A stretch of 64,000 nt of DNA from G025836975 sp048751585 (GTDB taxonomy: Bacteria > Pseudomonadota > Gammaproteobacteria > Burkholderiales > Burkholderiaceae_B): positions 62,001 to 126,000 of the forward strand of contig NZ_JAZHOB010000002.1 of the NCBI RefSeq assembly GCF_048751585.1, read 5' to 3'. Both the position numbers and the translations under genes were made by a program. This document shows positions 8,155 through 16,746 of the stretch, in pieces; position 1 is the first letter of the stretch; each line of letters begins with the position of its first letter. A model generated the notes under the pieces. It worked only from the letters and a program-made list of their open reading frames with translations, was not told the origin of the DNA and searched no databases.

Positions 8155-9351
8155 TTACGCCCGCGCTTTATCCAGAGCCTGGGCGATGTCGGCGGTCAGG
8201 TCGTCGGGGGATTCCAAGCCGATGTGCAGGCGGACGATGGCGTTGTCGCTGCGCTGCCAGTAGCCGTGGGGCTGCAATGCGCCGTGGTCGACCAGCTGGA
8301 CCAGGCTTTCGAAGCCGCCCCATGAAAAACCGATGCCGAACAGGGTCAGGCTGTCGACGAAGCGGCGGGCGGCGGATGGATTCAACTTCAGTTCCACGGA
8401 CAGCATGCCGTTGGAGCCGGTGCAGTCGCGTTGCCAGATGGCATGGCCCGGGTCGCTGGGCAGCGCGGGATGGTAGATGCGCGCCACTTCGGAGCGGCCA
8501 GCCAGGAAATCGCAGACCTTCAGCGCGTTTTCGGCGCTCTGGCGCATGCGGATGGGCAGGGTGCGCGCGCCGCGTATCGCCAGCCAGGCATCGTCGGCGC
8601 TGACGGAGTAGCCCATGGCGTAATGGGTATCGTTGATGCGCTTGACGATGGCCGGATCCTTGGCCATGACGGCGCCCAGCATGAGATCGGAGTGGCCTCC
8701 CACGTACTTGGTGCCCGCCACCACCGAGATATCGGCCCCCAGGTCCAGCGGCCGATAGACATAGCCCGATCCCCAGGTGTTGTCGGCGATCAGGATGAGA
8801 TTGTGCTTGCGGGCATAGTCGGCCAAGGCGGGGATATCGAGCATCTCGAACAGCAGCGATCCGGGCGATTCTATGTACAGGACGCGGGTGTTCGGGCGCC
8901 GCTGCGCTTCCAGTTCGGACACGATGGCGCGGCAGTAGGACACGCCGATATTCATGCGCGTCAATACGGTCTTGTCCAGGTAGCGCACCGGTCCATAGGC
9001 GCAGTCGGCGATCAGCACATGATCGCCGGCGTTCAGGACTCCCAGCAGCGCCAGGGTGATGGCGCCCATTCCGGATGAAGCCAGGAAGGCCCGCTCTGCG
9101 CCTTCCAATTCGCAGAAAACCTCTTCCAGGGCCGCATGGGTATCCATCCCCACACGGCCGTAGGTGACACTACGCTCGCCTTTGGCCTTGCCCGCCTGGG
9201 CCCGGTCCAGCACATCCAGATTCTGAAAGCGTACCGTGCTGGTTCGCATGGAAGGCAGCGCCACGGGAGCCGACCCGGTCGAAGGGTCGAACTGGGCGAT
9301 GCCGGTGTGCTGTAACAGGGTATCCAGGTGTGCGGTAGCGTTTTTAGCCAT
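8155..9351 (-). CDS. metC: cystathionine beta-lyase (PLP-dependent trans-sulfuration enzyme)
   Basis: 398 residues of the Cys/Met metabolism PLP-enzyme family. The PLP lysine is K215 in VAGTKYVGGHSD; upstream are the substrate/PLP motif VTYGRVGMDTHAAL and the IESPGS block. This arrangement is typical of MetC, which splits cystathionine into homocysteine, pyruvate and ammonia. Related gamma-lyases or sulfhydrylases cannot be excluded from sequence alone, but the length and the W-G-S-G-Y segment favour the beta-lyase. It is divergent from the LysE exporter, with 65 bp between the starts. Confidence 0.88.
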   Translation of the reverse strand: MAKNATAHLDTLLQHTGIAQFDPSTGSAPVALPSMRTSTVRFQNLDVLDRAQAGKAKGERSVTYGRVGMDTHAALEEVFCELEGAERAFLASSGMGAITLALLGVLNAGDHVLIADCAYGPVRYLDKTVLTRMNIGVSYCRAIVSELEAQRRPNTRVLYIESPGSLLFEMLDIPALADYARKHNLILIADNTWGSGYVYRPLDLGADISVVAGTKYVGGHSDLMLGAVMAKDPAIVKRINDTHYAMGYSVSADDAWLAIRGARTLPIRMRQSAENALKVCDFLAGRSEVARIYHPALPSDPGHAIWQRDCTGSNGMLSVELKLNPSAARRFVDSLTLFGIGFSWGGFESLVQLVDHGALQPHGYWQRSDNAIVRLHIGLESPDDLTADIAQALDKARA

Positions 9352-9416
9352 GGTTGATCGTCAATGAGCGTTAGAATTTCAAGTCTCGATGATAATGTAT
9401 CTTGCCCCCGCCCATC

Positions 9417-10046
9417 ATGCTGACCTACGATGTAGCGCTTTCTTTCTTCGGCATTGCCGTGTTGCTGGCCTTGGCCCCGGGCCCGGACAATCTGTTCGTG
9501 CTGATGCAGTCGGCCATGTGGGGCCGCAGGTCCGGGATGCTCGTCGTGCTCGGCTTGTGCACCGGCCTGATCGGCCATACGCTGGCGGTCGCCGTGGGCC
9601 TGGCGGCCGTCTTTGCCGCATCCGAAGCCGCCTTCACCGCGCTTAAGCTGGCCGGCGCGATATACCTGCTTTATCTGGCCTGGGGCGCCTTCCACGCCCA
9701 GGGCGCAGATGCCGCCGGCAACGAAAAGCCGCTGCGGCAAGGCAAAGCCCAGCTTTATCGGCGCGGCATCGTCATGAACCTGACCAACCCCAAGGTATCG
9801 CTGTTTTTCCTGGCTTTTTTGCCGCAGTTCACCAGCCCTGAACGCGGCTCGGTGGCGGTGCAAACCGCAAGCCTGGGCGCGCTGTTCATGCTCGCCACGT
9901 TATTGGTATTTGGCCTGATTGCCTGGTTTTCCGGAACGCTGGGCCAGCGCATGCGACGAGCGCAAACCGCGCAGCGTTTGCTGAACCGCGTTGCCGGCGC
10001 GGTATTCCTGGGCCTGGCCGTGAGGCTGGCCTTGTCGAACCGCTAG
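9417..10046 (+). CDS. LysE family amino-acid exporter
   Basis: 209 residues from ATG 9417; a TTG five codons upstream is possible. The protein is a six-helix inner-membrane exporter of the LysE/RhtB family. The hallmark is the first-helix motif LALAPGPDNLFVL, followed by the second-helix G-x-x-x-G region, LAGAIYLLYLAWGA and the mid-protein motif GIVMNLTNPKVSLFFLAFLPQF. It probably exports an amino acid such as homoserine or threonine, but the substrate cannot be read from the sequence. It is divergent from metC and so could share regulation with it. Confidence 0.9.
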   Translation: MLTYDVALSFFGIAVLLALAPGPDNLFVLMQSAMWGRRSGMLVVLGLCTGLIGHTLAVAVGLAAVFAASEAAFTALKLAGAIYLLYLAWGAFHAQGADAAGNEKPLRQGKAQLYRRGIVMNLTNPKVSLFFLAFLPQFTSPERGSVAVQTASLGALFMLATLLVFGLIAWFSGTLGQRMRRAQTAQRLLNRVAGAVFLGLAVRLALSNR

Positions 10047-10053
10047 GACAAGC

Positions 10054-10077
10054 CCCGCCTCGGGACGCCAAGGCGGG
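10054..10077. terminator. hairpin between converging genes
   Basis: Stem CCCGCCT (10054-10060) with AGGCGGG (10071-10077), 10-base loop, between the lysE-type gene and the converging tauE-type gene. There is no proper T-run, so function as a terminator is only suggested. Confidence 0.35.
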
Positions 10078-10082
10078 CGCCT

Positions 10083-10847
10083 TTACAGAAAGAACGCGGC
10101 CAAGCCGGTGAACAGCAATAAATACAAGGACGCCACACGCACGTAATTTTGCTGCCGTCCGACCGACCACCGGTGCAACCATGTGCCCAGCACGCTGGCA
10201 ACGACGGACACGGGCAGCAGGATCGCGACGTACACCGCCTGATCGACGGTAAGCGATCCGCCGATGGCCAATGGCGTCAAGGTGGCCACCTGGGCAAAAC
10301 TGAAGTACACCAGGCTGACCGACCGCAACACGCTGGACGACAGGCCGGGAATGGAAAGCAGATAAAGAATGATGGGCGGCCCGCCTATACCGGCGATGGC
10401 CGTCATGAAGCCGCTGACAGCGCCCGTCAGGGTGTCCTGCAGCACGCCCCTTCGGCCCTTGTAGTACCAGCCTGCCAGCATCAGCACGGCGACGGTGGTA
10501 ACGACGACCGCCACTGTCTTGCGCATGATGACGGGGTCCACCATATGCAGCATGGCCAGTCCCACGGGCAGGCCCAGCAAGGAAGGCAGGAACAGGCGCA
10601 GGACCAGCTTCCAGTCGACGATGCGCAGGGCGTCCGGCAGCATCTGTATGGTCGTCAACAGGTTCAACAGCAGAATCACCACCAGCACATGGGTGGGAGG
10701 CATCAGCAAGCTGAAGACGGGAGCCATGAGCAAACCGGCTCCGAAGCCGGTAAAGCCCCGCATGAGGCCGCCCACGAAAGTGGCCCCCGCCAGTACCGCG
10801 AATACCGGTAGCGGGGGCAAGGCCTGCATCGCCCAATCGGGAATCAT
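10083..10847 (-). CDS. TauE/SafE family sulfite/organosulfonate-type exporter
   Basis: 254 residues from ATG 10847, chosen because it starts 8 bp after the permease stop and removes 25 polar residues of a longer open frame. Eight or so membrane helices are visible. The two family repeats both carry the G-G motif: GGLMRGFTGFGAGLL near the N-terminus and AIAGIGGPPIILYLL in the second half. TauE/SafE proteins export sulfite, sulfoacetate or other small anions. As the last gene behind an ABC importer it would plausibly export a breakdown product of the imported compound; this is inference. Confidence 0.85.
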   Translation of the reverse strand: MIPDWAMQALPPLPVFAVLAGATFVGGLMRGFTGFGAGLLMAPVFSLLMPPTHVLVVILLLNLLTTIQMLPDALRIVDWKLVLRLFLPSLLGLPVGLAMLHMVDPVIMRKTVAVVVTTVAVLMLAGWYYKGRRGVLQDTLTGAVSGFMTAIAGIGGPPIILYLLSIPGLSSSVLRSVSLVYFSFAQVATLTPLAIGGSLTVDQAVYVAILLPVSVVASVLGTWLHRWSVGRQQNYVRVASLYLLLFTGLAAFFL

Positions 10848-10854
10848 GAACGTC

Positions 10855-11733
10855 TTAGCTCTGCATTCCCCATCGCCGTATCGTGCATTTCTCCAGGGTG
10901 TTGAATATGACGTTCTCGACAAACAGGCCGATAAGTATGACCATGAAAAGGCCGGCGAACACGCTGGGTATTTCCAGCATATTCTTGTTTTCGTAAATAA
11001 ACCATCCTAGTCCTCCGGACCCGGAGCTTACGCCAAAAACCAGCTCGGCCGCAATCAGCGTTCGCCAGGCGAAAGCCCAACCTATCTTCAGCCCTGACAG
11101 GATGCTGGCGAACGCGGCGGGGATGAGGATCTGCCAAACGTAGGCGAAGCCCACCAAGCCATAGTTGCGCCCCACCATGCGCAAGGTCGGCGACACCGAG
11201 AGGAAACCCGAGTGGGTATTAAGCGAAACGGCCCACAGCACGGAATGGATCAACACGAATATCAGACTGCCCTCGCCCAGCCCGAACCAGATCAAGGCCA
11301 GGGGCAGCAAGGCGATGGCGGGCAAGGGATTGAACATCGCGGTGAGCGTTTCAAGGATGTCCGTACCGATGCGTGTCGTAATGGCCAGCACAGTCAGCAG
11401 CGCCGCCAACGCTATGCCGGCGGCGTAACCTAATAGCAAGACACGGATGGAGGTCCACGCTTTCAGCAACAGGCCGCCGGACACGACCCCGTCGATCAGC
11501 GCCCTGACCGTATCGACAAACGTGGGAAAAATCAGTGGATTGTCCAGGTTGCTGGCGTAGAGCTCCCAGATCACCGCCAGGACGACGAGGATCATCAGCT
11601 TCCGGAATCCGCCTATGTTAAGCAGCCGCTCCCACCAGGACAACGGTTTTTCGACAATGCCAAAGGACTCCGACGCCACCGGCTCGCAATAGATTTCCGG
11701 ACGGGCATAAGCCATCTCGCGGTATTCAGCCAT
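10855..11733 (-). CDS. ABC transporter permease (SsuC/TauC/NrtB type)
   Basis: 292 residues, with a polar N-terminus (about 45 residues, longer than usual for SsuC) and then six membrane helices. The EAA-type loop that contacts the ATPase is in FASILSGLKIGWAFAWRTLIAAEL. This is the nitrate/sulfonate/taurine/thiamine-precursor permease class. Its start overlaps the stop of the ATPase gene by 8 bp, indicating translational coupling. With the ATPase and the binding protein upstream it makes a complete importer; the substrate is unknown. Confidence 0.9.
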   Translation of the reverse strand: MAEYREMAYARPEIYCEPVASESFGIVEKPLSWWERLLNIGGFRKLMILVVLAVIWELYASNLDNPLIFPTFVDTVRALIDGVVSGGLLLKAWTSIRVLLLGYAAGIALAALLTVLAITTRIGTDILETLTAMFNPLPAIALLPLALIWFGLGEGSLIFVLIHSVLWAVSLNTHSGFLSVSPTLRMVGRNYGLVGFAYVWQILIPAAFASILSGLKIGWAFAWRTLIAAELVFGVSSGSGGLGWFIYENKNMLEIPSVFAGLFMVILIGLFVENVIFNTLEKCTIRRWGMQS

Positions 11734-12526
11734 GATGAACCTCCATCACTTCTTCAACACGGTCTGCAAACAGCATGCCGTTGATTTTCTCTTCCAGAGC
11801 CTGATGAAGCGCGGGATCCTGCTCGTCTCTGGGCAGGCTGTTGAGTTCGGCCTTGACCTGGCCCGGGTGCGGACTGAGCAGCAGGATACGGCTCCCGATC
11901 CGGATAGCCTCGGGAATCGAGTGGGTCACGAACAGGACGGTGAACTTCGTCTCGTCCCACAACTGCAGCAGCTCATCCTGCATCTTGCGGCGAGTCAGCG
12001 CATCGAGCGCGGCAAAAGGCTCGTCCATCAAGAGAATCGCCGGCTCCATCGCCATGCCCCTGGCGATGGCCACACGTTGTTTCATCCCGCCCGACAGCAT
12101 ATGCGGATGGCTGTCGGCGAATTTGCTTAGATTGACCTTGGCAATGTATTCCAGGGCTTTTTCGCGCGCCTCGCGCCGGCTCAGCTTGCCGCTGGCATGC
12201 AAGGGGAATGCAACGTTTTCGCATATGGTTTTCCAGGGCAATAACTGATCGAATTCCTGGAAGACCATCATGCGGTCGGGTCCCGGCTTCTGGACCTCGA
12301 CGCCTTTTAGCCGTATACGTCCCTCGGTGGGTGTCAGATAGCCGCCGACCGCTTTCAACAACGACGACTTGCCGCAGCCCGAAGGGCCCAGCAAAACGAA
12401 TCGATCGCCGGATTGAACCTGGAAACTTACCTTGTAAGTGGCGGTAATCAGATACTCGATCGTCTTGTATTGCAGGGTAACGCCGTCCACTTCAAGCAAC
12501 GGATTACCGGAATCGACTTCATTCAT
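11726..12526 (-). CDS. ABC transporter ATP-binding protein (SsuB/TauB type)
   Basis: 266 residues from ATG 12526 (MNEVDSGNPLLEVDG); an upstream in-frame start adds 16 atypical residues. Walker A GPSGCGKS is at about 47-54, followed by a Q-loop (VFQEFDQLLPW), the signature LSGGMKQRVAIARG, Walker B ILLMDEPFAALD and the H-loop VTHSIPEA. This is the ATPase of the nitrate/sulfonate/taurine importer class. It lies between the binding-protein gene (50 bp upstream, separated by a hairpin) and the permease (8-bp overlap). Confidence 0.93.
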   Translation of the reverse strand: MNEVDSGNPLLEVDGVTLQYKTIEYLITATYKVSFQVQSGDRFVLLGPSGCGKSSLLKAVGGYLTPTEGRIRLKGVEVQKPGPDRMMVFQEFDQLLPWKTICENVAFPLHASGKLSRREAREKALEYIAKVNLSKFADSHPHMLSGGMKQRVAIARGMAMEPAILLMDEPFAALDALTRRKMQDELLQLWDETKFTVLFVTHSIPEAIRIGSRILLLSPHPGQVKAELNSLPRDEQDPALHQALEEKINGMLFADRVEEVMEVHHG

Positions 12527-12548
12527 ATAAAACCTCTTGGCAAGGGAC

Positions 12549-12565
12549 GGGCCACGATGTGGCCC
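12549..12565 (-). other. intercistronic hairpin in the ABC operon
   Basis: A 7-bp perfect stem GGGCCAC/GTGGCCC with a 3-base loop sits between the binding-protein stop and the ATPase start. Hairpins in this position commonly protect the upstream message and give binding-protein excess over the membrane parts; that role is inferred here. Confidence 0.5.
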
Positions 12566-12576
12566 CGTCTGCAAAC

Positions 12577-13587
12577 TTAGCTTCCTTTCAGGTCGTGAAT
12601 TTCAGGAAAGAACAGATCGCTCCAGGCTTGCGGCCGGTTCTTGATCGTACCGACGTCGTTCATGAATTGCGCATAGGGCAGTATCCGTTCGGGGGCAAGC
12701 GTGTAATGGATTTGCGGGTCGCGAATCATTTTTTCGATTTCCTCAACCGAGTCCTTGCCCCCTGTGTCCTTCACATACAGCTCCGCCGCTTTCCGGGGGT
12801 TCGCGTTGATCCATTCGGTGGCTTCGTTCAGCGCGCCCAGCACCGCCTTGAATGTCGTGGGATTTTCCGTCCGGAATTTGTCGGTGGCCCACACCATCAG
12901 GAAAGTATTGGCCCCGCCCATCACGTCGTACGAGTTCAATACAACGTGGACGCCCGGCTTCTCCAGGGCGATGTATTGAAATGGCGGAGTTGTAAAGGTG
13001 GATCGGATGCCGGTGGCTCCCGACAGCATGGCGTTCAAACCTTCCGGATGAGGAAGGTTGACCATATGGGGATTCATTTTTTTGTAGTTGTCCATTCCCC
13101 ATTCTTTGGCCACAGCCATCTGAAGGTACACCGTCTGGACGGACGATCCCGCGCCCGCCATTGCGATCTTGTCCTTGTCGGTGAAATCTTTCAGGGACTT
13201 GATCTCCGGCGCGGCGCTGACAAGCAGATTGGGCATGGAGCTTAGCGCGGCCACGCCATGAACCTTGGCATTGTTGCGTGTCTTGTCCCACAGGATAATC
13301 GCCGGGCCTGTACCGCCCGCCGCAAAGTCCAGCTTGCCGGACAACAGCGCGTCGTTGGCGGCCGAGCCTGAACCGAAGCGGGACCAGGTCACCTTGGTGT
13401 CGTTCAAGCCGGACTGCTTCAGGTGCTTTTGAACCAGCCCATTAACGTTCATCACAGTCAGCGGCAGATAGCCAATGCCGAATTGGCGCGCCAAGGTTAC
13501 CTCGGCAGTTTCGGCGTGGACCGCGCCGGCCATGATTGCGCCGCATGCCGCCGCCATGACGAACTTCATTAATCGCTTTGTCTTCAT
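12577..13587 (-). CDS. ABC transporter substrate-binding protein (NMT1/TauA/SsuA type)
   Basis: 336 residues with a signal peptide (1-25, ending AVHA-E) and a good AGGAGAG ribosome site. The mature part begins with the beta-strand pattern VTLARQFGIGYLPLTVM and continues FGSGSAANDALLSGKLDFAAGGTGPAI, as in periplasmic binding proteins for sulfonates, taurine and pyrimidine precursors. It would deliver a small organic solute to the permease and ATPase encoded downstream. TauE in the same operon suggests a sulfonate or other anion, but no residue pattern fixes the ligand. Confidence 0.9.
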   Translation of the reverse strand: MKTKRLMKFVMAAACGAIMAGAVHAETAEVTLARQFGIGYLPLTVMNVNGLVQKHLKQSGLNDTKVTWSRFGSGSAANDALLSGKLDFAAGGTGPAIILWDKTRNNAKVHGVAALSSMPNLLVSAAPEIKSLKDFTDKDKIAMAGAGSSVQTVYLQMAVAKEWGMDNYKKMNPHMVNLPHPEGLNAMLSGATGIRSTFTTPPFQYIALEKPGVHVVLNSYDVMGGANTFLMVWATDKFRTENPTTFKAVLGALNEATEWINANPRKAAELYVKDTGGKDSVEEIEKMIRDPQIHYTLAPERILPYAQFMNDVGTIKNRPQAWSDLFFPEIHDLKGS

Positions 13588-13674
13588 AGGTCTCTCCTTT
13601 GGATGGTTTAAGCCGCCGGCCGGCGGCTGCCGTGCAGTACCGACACGGCTTTTGTTCTTATCGTCCGCCGTCTT

Positions 13675-13713
13675 GATCTGTACCGATCAATGACTAAAGG
13701 ACGTACTTCATGT
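13675..13713. repeat. 39-bp direct repeat, copy A (duplicated end of a GntR gene)
   Basis: These 39 bases match 18241-18279 at 35 positions, in the same orientation. Copy B holds the last codons (MKYVL, stop) and the downstream flank of the GntR gene at 18260; copy A is a displaced duplicate with no gene attached. It lies between the ABC binding-protein gene and the Bug receptor gene. Confidence 0.8.
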
Positions 13714-13762
13714 CCGGCGCCATCGCCTTCCGGATGGCAAGGACGCCGGCTACATCACCCGC
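13694..13762 (-). pseudogene. possible remnant of a GntR (FCD) regulator C-terminus
   Basis: Read on the minus strand, the frame ends ...DMKYVL followed by TAG, and the preceding codons read AGDVAGVLAIRKAMAP. The last six residues and their codons correspond to the end of the GntR protein encoded at 18260-18979 (YMKYVL). The upstream part is only loosely like the GD-x-x-x-A-E helix of that family, so the remnant is short and decayed. A simple partial duplication is the alternative. Confidence 0.45.
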
Positions 13763-13807
13763 ATAAAGATAGTCATCAATAGCGGGAAGATGTATCGATG
13801 GATCCGG

Positions 13808-14812
13808 CTATTGCAGCGCCACATCCGCCTGCTTGATGATCTTCGCCCACTTCTGATGCTCCGAGGCGATGAAGCTGCGGAAATCTTCCGGCGAGCTGCT
13901 TTGCAGTTCCAAACCCATGTCAAAAAAACGTTTCTTGATGGCCGGCATGGCCAGCACCCGCGCCACGGCATCGTGGACCTTCTGCACGATCGCGGGCGGC
14001 GTGTTGGCCGGCGCCAGCAGGCCGGTCCATGAAATCGCTTCATAGCCCTTCAACTCCGGCGTTGCGGCCACAGGCGGGATTCCGGGCGCCACTTCCGTGG
14101 GTTGAGCGCTTGTAATGGCCAGCGCCTTTAGCTTGCCGGCGCGAATCTGCGCCATGGCCGGCGGCACCGTATCGAACATCAACGCCACCCTTCCTCCCAG
14201 CAGATCGGTCACGGCCTGCGAGCTACCTTTATACGGAACGTGCAGCATATCCACGCCCGCCTGACTGGACAGCAGCTCGCCGGCCAGGTGGGGCAATGAC
14301 CCCATGCCCAACGATGCATAGTCGTACTTGCCCGGATTGTCGCGAGCCAGCGCCAACAGTTCGCCCAGCGTGTTCGCAGGAAGATCCGGACGTGCGACCA
14401 TGATCATCGGCAGCGGCGCCATCATCGTGATCGGCGTGAAATCCTTCAAAGGATCGAAAGCCGGGCTCTTCTGCATCAAGGGGGCCGTAATGAGAGCGCC
14501 TCCCGTACCGATCACCCATGTGTAGCCATCCGCCGGCGCGCGGGCAGCCGCTACCAGCCCAATGGAACCGCTGCCCCCCACCCTATTCTCGACGATGATG
14601 GACTGACCCAGAATCTTGGTCAGCTCCTCGGAAATGATGCGTACCATCGAGTCCGACACATTGCCCGCCGGGAATGGCACGATGAACGAAATGGGTTTAT
14701 TCGGGAAGTTTTCGGCAGCATTGGCGGTCGCGGCGCTTGCCTGCCAGGAAGAAGAGGCACCAATCACTGCCAGGGCCAACGTTGCATATGATAGAAATGC
14801 TCGTAGTTTCAA
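13808..14812 (-). CDS. Bug family (TctC-type) tripartite tricarboxylate receptor
   Basis: 334 residues from a TTG start with GGAGAC 8 bases upstream. A signal peptide (about 1-27) precedes the family opening FPNKPISFIVPFPAGNVSDSMVRI. Also present are the GSGSIGLVAAARAPADGYTW block, the DYASLGMGSLPHLAGELL region and HVPYKGSSQAVTDLLGGRV, all diagnostic of Bug receptors. These periplasmic proteins bind carboxylates or amides and are greatly expanded in Alcaligenaceae. Its position 50 bp downstream of the ThDP enzyme gene, same strand, suggests that it captures a substrate of that pathway. Confidence 0.93.
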   Translation of the reverse strand: MKLRAFLSYATLALAVIGASSSWQASAATANAAENFPNKPISFIVPFPAGNVSDSMVRIISEELTKILGQSIIVENRVGGSGSIGLVAAARAPADGYTWVIGTGGALITAPLMQKSPAFDPLKDFTPITMMAPLPMIMVARPDLPANTLGELLALARDNPGKYDYASLGMGSLPHLAGELLSSQAGVDMLHVPYKGSSQAVTDLLGGRVALMFDTVPPAMAQIRAGKLKALAITSAQPTEVAPGIPPVAATPELKGYEAISWTGLLAPANTPPAIVQKVHDAVARVLAMPAIKKRFFDMGLELQSSSPEDFRSFIASEHQKWAKIIKQADVALQ

Positions 14813-14862
14813 GGGCTTGTCTCCTGTCTATTTTTTAGTTTGATGCAATTGCGATCTTAAGC

Positions 14863-16557
14863 TCAGTAACGCTTGAAATCTCCCAGCGGTCGACCCGCCA
14901 ATTGGGGGATGTCCACATTCAGCAAGGCCGGTCCCGGGGTTGCCACGAAAGACGCCACCACATCGTCGAGCGTGTCGCGATCATTCACATGAAAGCCGCT
15001 TGCGCCGACAAGCTCGGCATATTGGTCATAGCGGATATCCGGAAGATCGCAACCCGTATCGTGGCCGTAGTCCGCCAACTGAAGGCGCTTTTCTATGCCC
15101 CACGCACGGTCGTTACCCACGATTACCTTGATCGGCAGCTTCAGCTCCACCGCCGTTGCCAGATCCCAGGAATAGAACCCGAAACCGCCGTCACCGACGA
15201 ACGCCCAGACCGGATCGTCGGGAAAGGCCTGTTGCATTCCCATCGCCAACGGTAATGAGCCGCCCAGATTGCCCATGAGAGAGGCATCCATCCAATGGCC
15301 GGGCGCTCTCGCTGTAAAGAACGTACGCGGCCAGTGGACGAAATCGCCCGCATCCACCACGATGCCGGTTCGAGGCGTCGCATGACGGGAAAGCGCCAAG
15401 CAAAGCTCTAGCGGATGGACACTACCGGGCGTCTTCGGCAGTGAATCCAGCATCTCCCGCCAATAGGATGCCTTGCTTGCATGCCGCTTCATGAGAGAGG
15501 CCATCCATTCGGCGGCTTCGGGATGAGCGGGCGCTTTCTTGGCAAGCAGCATCAGGGCCTGCGCCGGGTCCGCACATACCGCGATATCAGCCGGAAGGCA
15601 AACTTCCAGCCGCGCCGCGTCGGGATGGATCTGCAAAATCTTCGCAGTGGGATCCAGCAACTGAGGTCCGCCGAAGCAGGAGTGAAAATCGATATGGGCT
15701 CCGGCAAGAATCACCAGGTCCGCCTGGCGCAGTTCCCGGAATGTCGCGTTGAAGAAAGGATCCGCATAGCCGAAGCCCGGTCCGCCCTCGTCCGGCACCA
15801 TGCCCTGCGCCTGTTCGACGGTGAACACGGGAATATTCCACTCCTGCAATGCAGGCAGCAAGCCCGGAGGCAATGCCGGGCGCCAGGCCTGGGCGCCCAG
15901 GATGACGGCGGGCTTTCTGGCCTCGCCAATGAGTGTACGGATCCGCTCCAGAACGCCGGCGTCCAATTGTCCGGAAGACAAGGGCTTCCCGTGAGGCGCC
16001 TGGCTATGGGTGCGCGCCGGAACCGGCGCCGGGCCGGTCAGCACGTCTACGGGAATGGACAAACTGACCGGTCCGGGCGTGCCGGATAGCGCCACCCGTA
16101 TCGCCAACGCGATGTCTTCCCACAAGTGATCACCATGCAACAGCTCGCGGGCTTGTTTCGTGACAGGGGCGGCAATGCGCGCCTGCTCCATGACTTGCTG
16201 CCCGCCTCGATGCCGCTGGACGACCGGAGTAAGCCCCGAAATCAGAATGACTGGCGATGCGGCCGCATGTGCCACCGCCAAGCCTGTAATGGCATTGGTA
16301 TGCCCTGGACCACCGGTAACCATCGCCACTGCGGGACGCCCCGTGGCGCGGGCGTAGCCATCGGCCATCTGCACCGCCGCCGATTCACTGCGCATTCCGA
16401 TCAGCTTGATACCGACCTGGTACAACGCGGCATAAAGCGCATTGATATGGTCGCCGCACACTCCGTAGACATGCTCTATCCCATGAGCATGCAGCGCTTG
16501 TGCCACGCACAGCGCACCACTGCCTTCCAGTTTGTGTTCTTGCATAGCCTCCACCAT
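14863..16557 (-). CDS. thiamine-diphosphate-dependent lyase/decarboxylase (acetolactate synthase-like superfamily)
   Basis: 564 residues in three ThDP domains. The N-terminal Pyr domain carries the catalytic glutamate E58 in GMRSESAAVQMADGYARATG. The middle domain starts near 200. The PP domain has the Mg/ThDP motif GDGGFGFYSW, closing at VGNDRAWGIEKRL. The family covers acetolactate synthase, benzaldehyde lyase, oxalyl-CoA decarboxylase and 2-hydroxyacyl-CoA lyase; I cannot choose between them. The start is 16557, or 16545 (MQEHKLEG), which lies just after GGAGG. It is divergent from an aldehyde dehydrogenase, which fits a lyase that releases an aldehyde. Confidence 0.85.
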   Translation of the reverse strand: MVEAMQEHKLEGSGALCVAQALHAHGIEHVYGVCGDHINALYAALYQVGIKLIGMRSESAAVQMADGYARATGRPAVAMVTGGPGHTNAITGLAVAHAAASPVILISGLTPVVQRHRGGQQVMEQARIAAPVTKQARELLHGDHLWEDIALAIRVALSGTPGPVSLSIPVDVLTGPAPVPARTHSQAPHGKPLSSGQLDAGVLERIRTLIGEARKPAVILGAQAWRPALPPGLLPALQEWNIPVFTVEQAQGMVPDEGGPGFGYADPFFNATFRELRQADLVILAGAHIDFHSCFGGPQLLDPTAKILQIHPDAARLEVCLPADIAVCADPAQALMLLAKKAPAHPEAAEWMASLMKRHASKASYWREMLDSLPKTPGSVHPLELCLALSRHATPRTGIVVDAGDFVHWPRTFFTARAPGHWMDASLMGNLGGSLPLAMGMQQAFPDDPVWAFVGDGGFGFYSWDLATAVELKLPIKVIVGNDRAWGIEKRLQLADYGHDTGCDLPDIRYDQYAELVGASGFHVNDRDTLDDVVASFVATPGPALLNVDIPQLAGRPLGDFKRY

Positions 16558-16598
16558 CGTTTTACTGAAGTACCGTGGGAATCTCTGAAATTAGAATC

Positions 16599-16626
16599 AG
16601 TTTATATTTGTTTACTAAAATGTCAA
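16599..16626 (-). promoter_or_regulatory. candidate promoter and GntR operator of the ThDP gene
   Basis: On the minus strand TTGACA (16621-16626) and TAAACT (16599-16604) are 16 bases apart, pointing at the ThDP gene. The -35 lies inside ATGTCAACAT (16620-16629), a GT-N2-AC dyad of the sort bound by FCD-type GntR proteins. The same TGTCAACA core covers the -35 of the GntR/CoA-transferase operon at 26011. Prediction only. Confidence 0.4.
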
Positions 16627-16746
16627 CATAATTATTTATATATAATGTGACATGATTGACGACTTAAATGGCATCTATATATCATAAGCAAAGATACAAC
16701 GCGGTCCCAAAACGATATCTGCAGCATACCCACTCCAGGAAGAGAC

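Noticed and set aside
14863..16557. ThDP enzyme as sulfoacetaldehyde acetyltransferase (Xsc), given the TauE neighbour
   Set aside because: No phosphotransacetylase or taurine-dehydrogenase genes are present, and the sequence does not show features I would call Xsc. A lyase/decarboxylase role fits the ALDH and CoA-transferase context at least as well.
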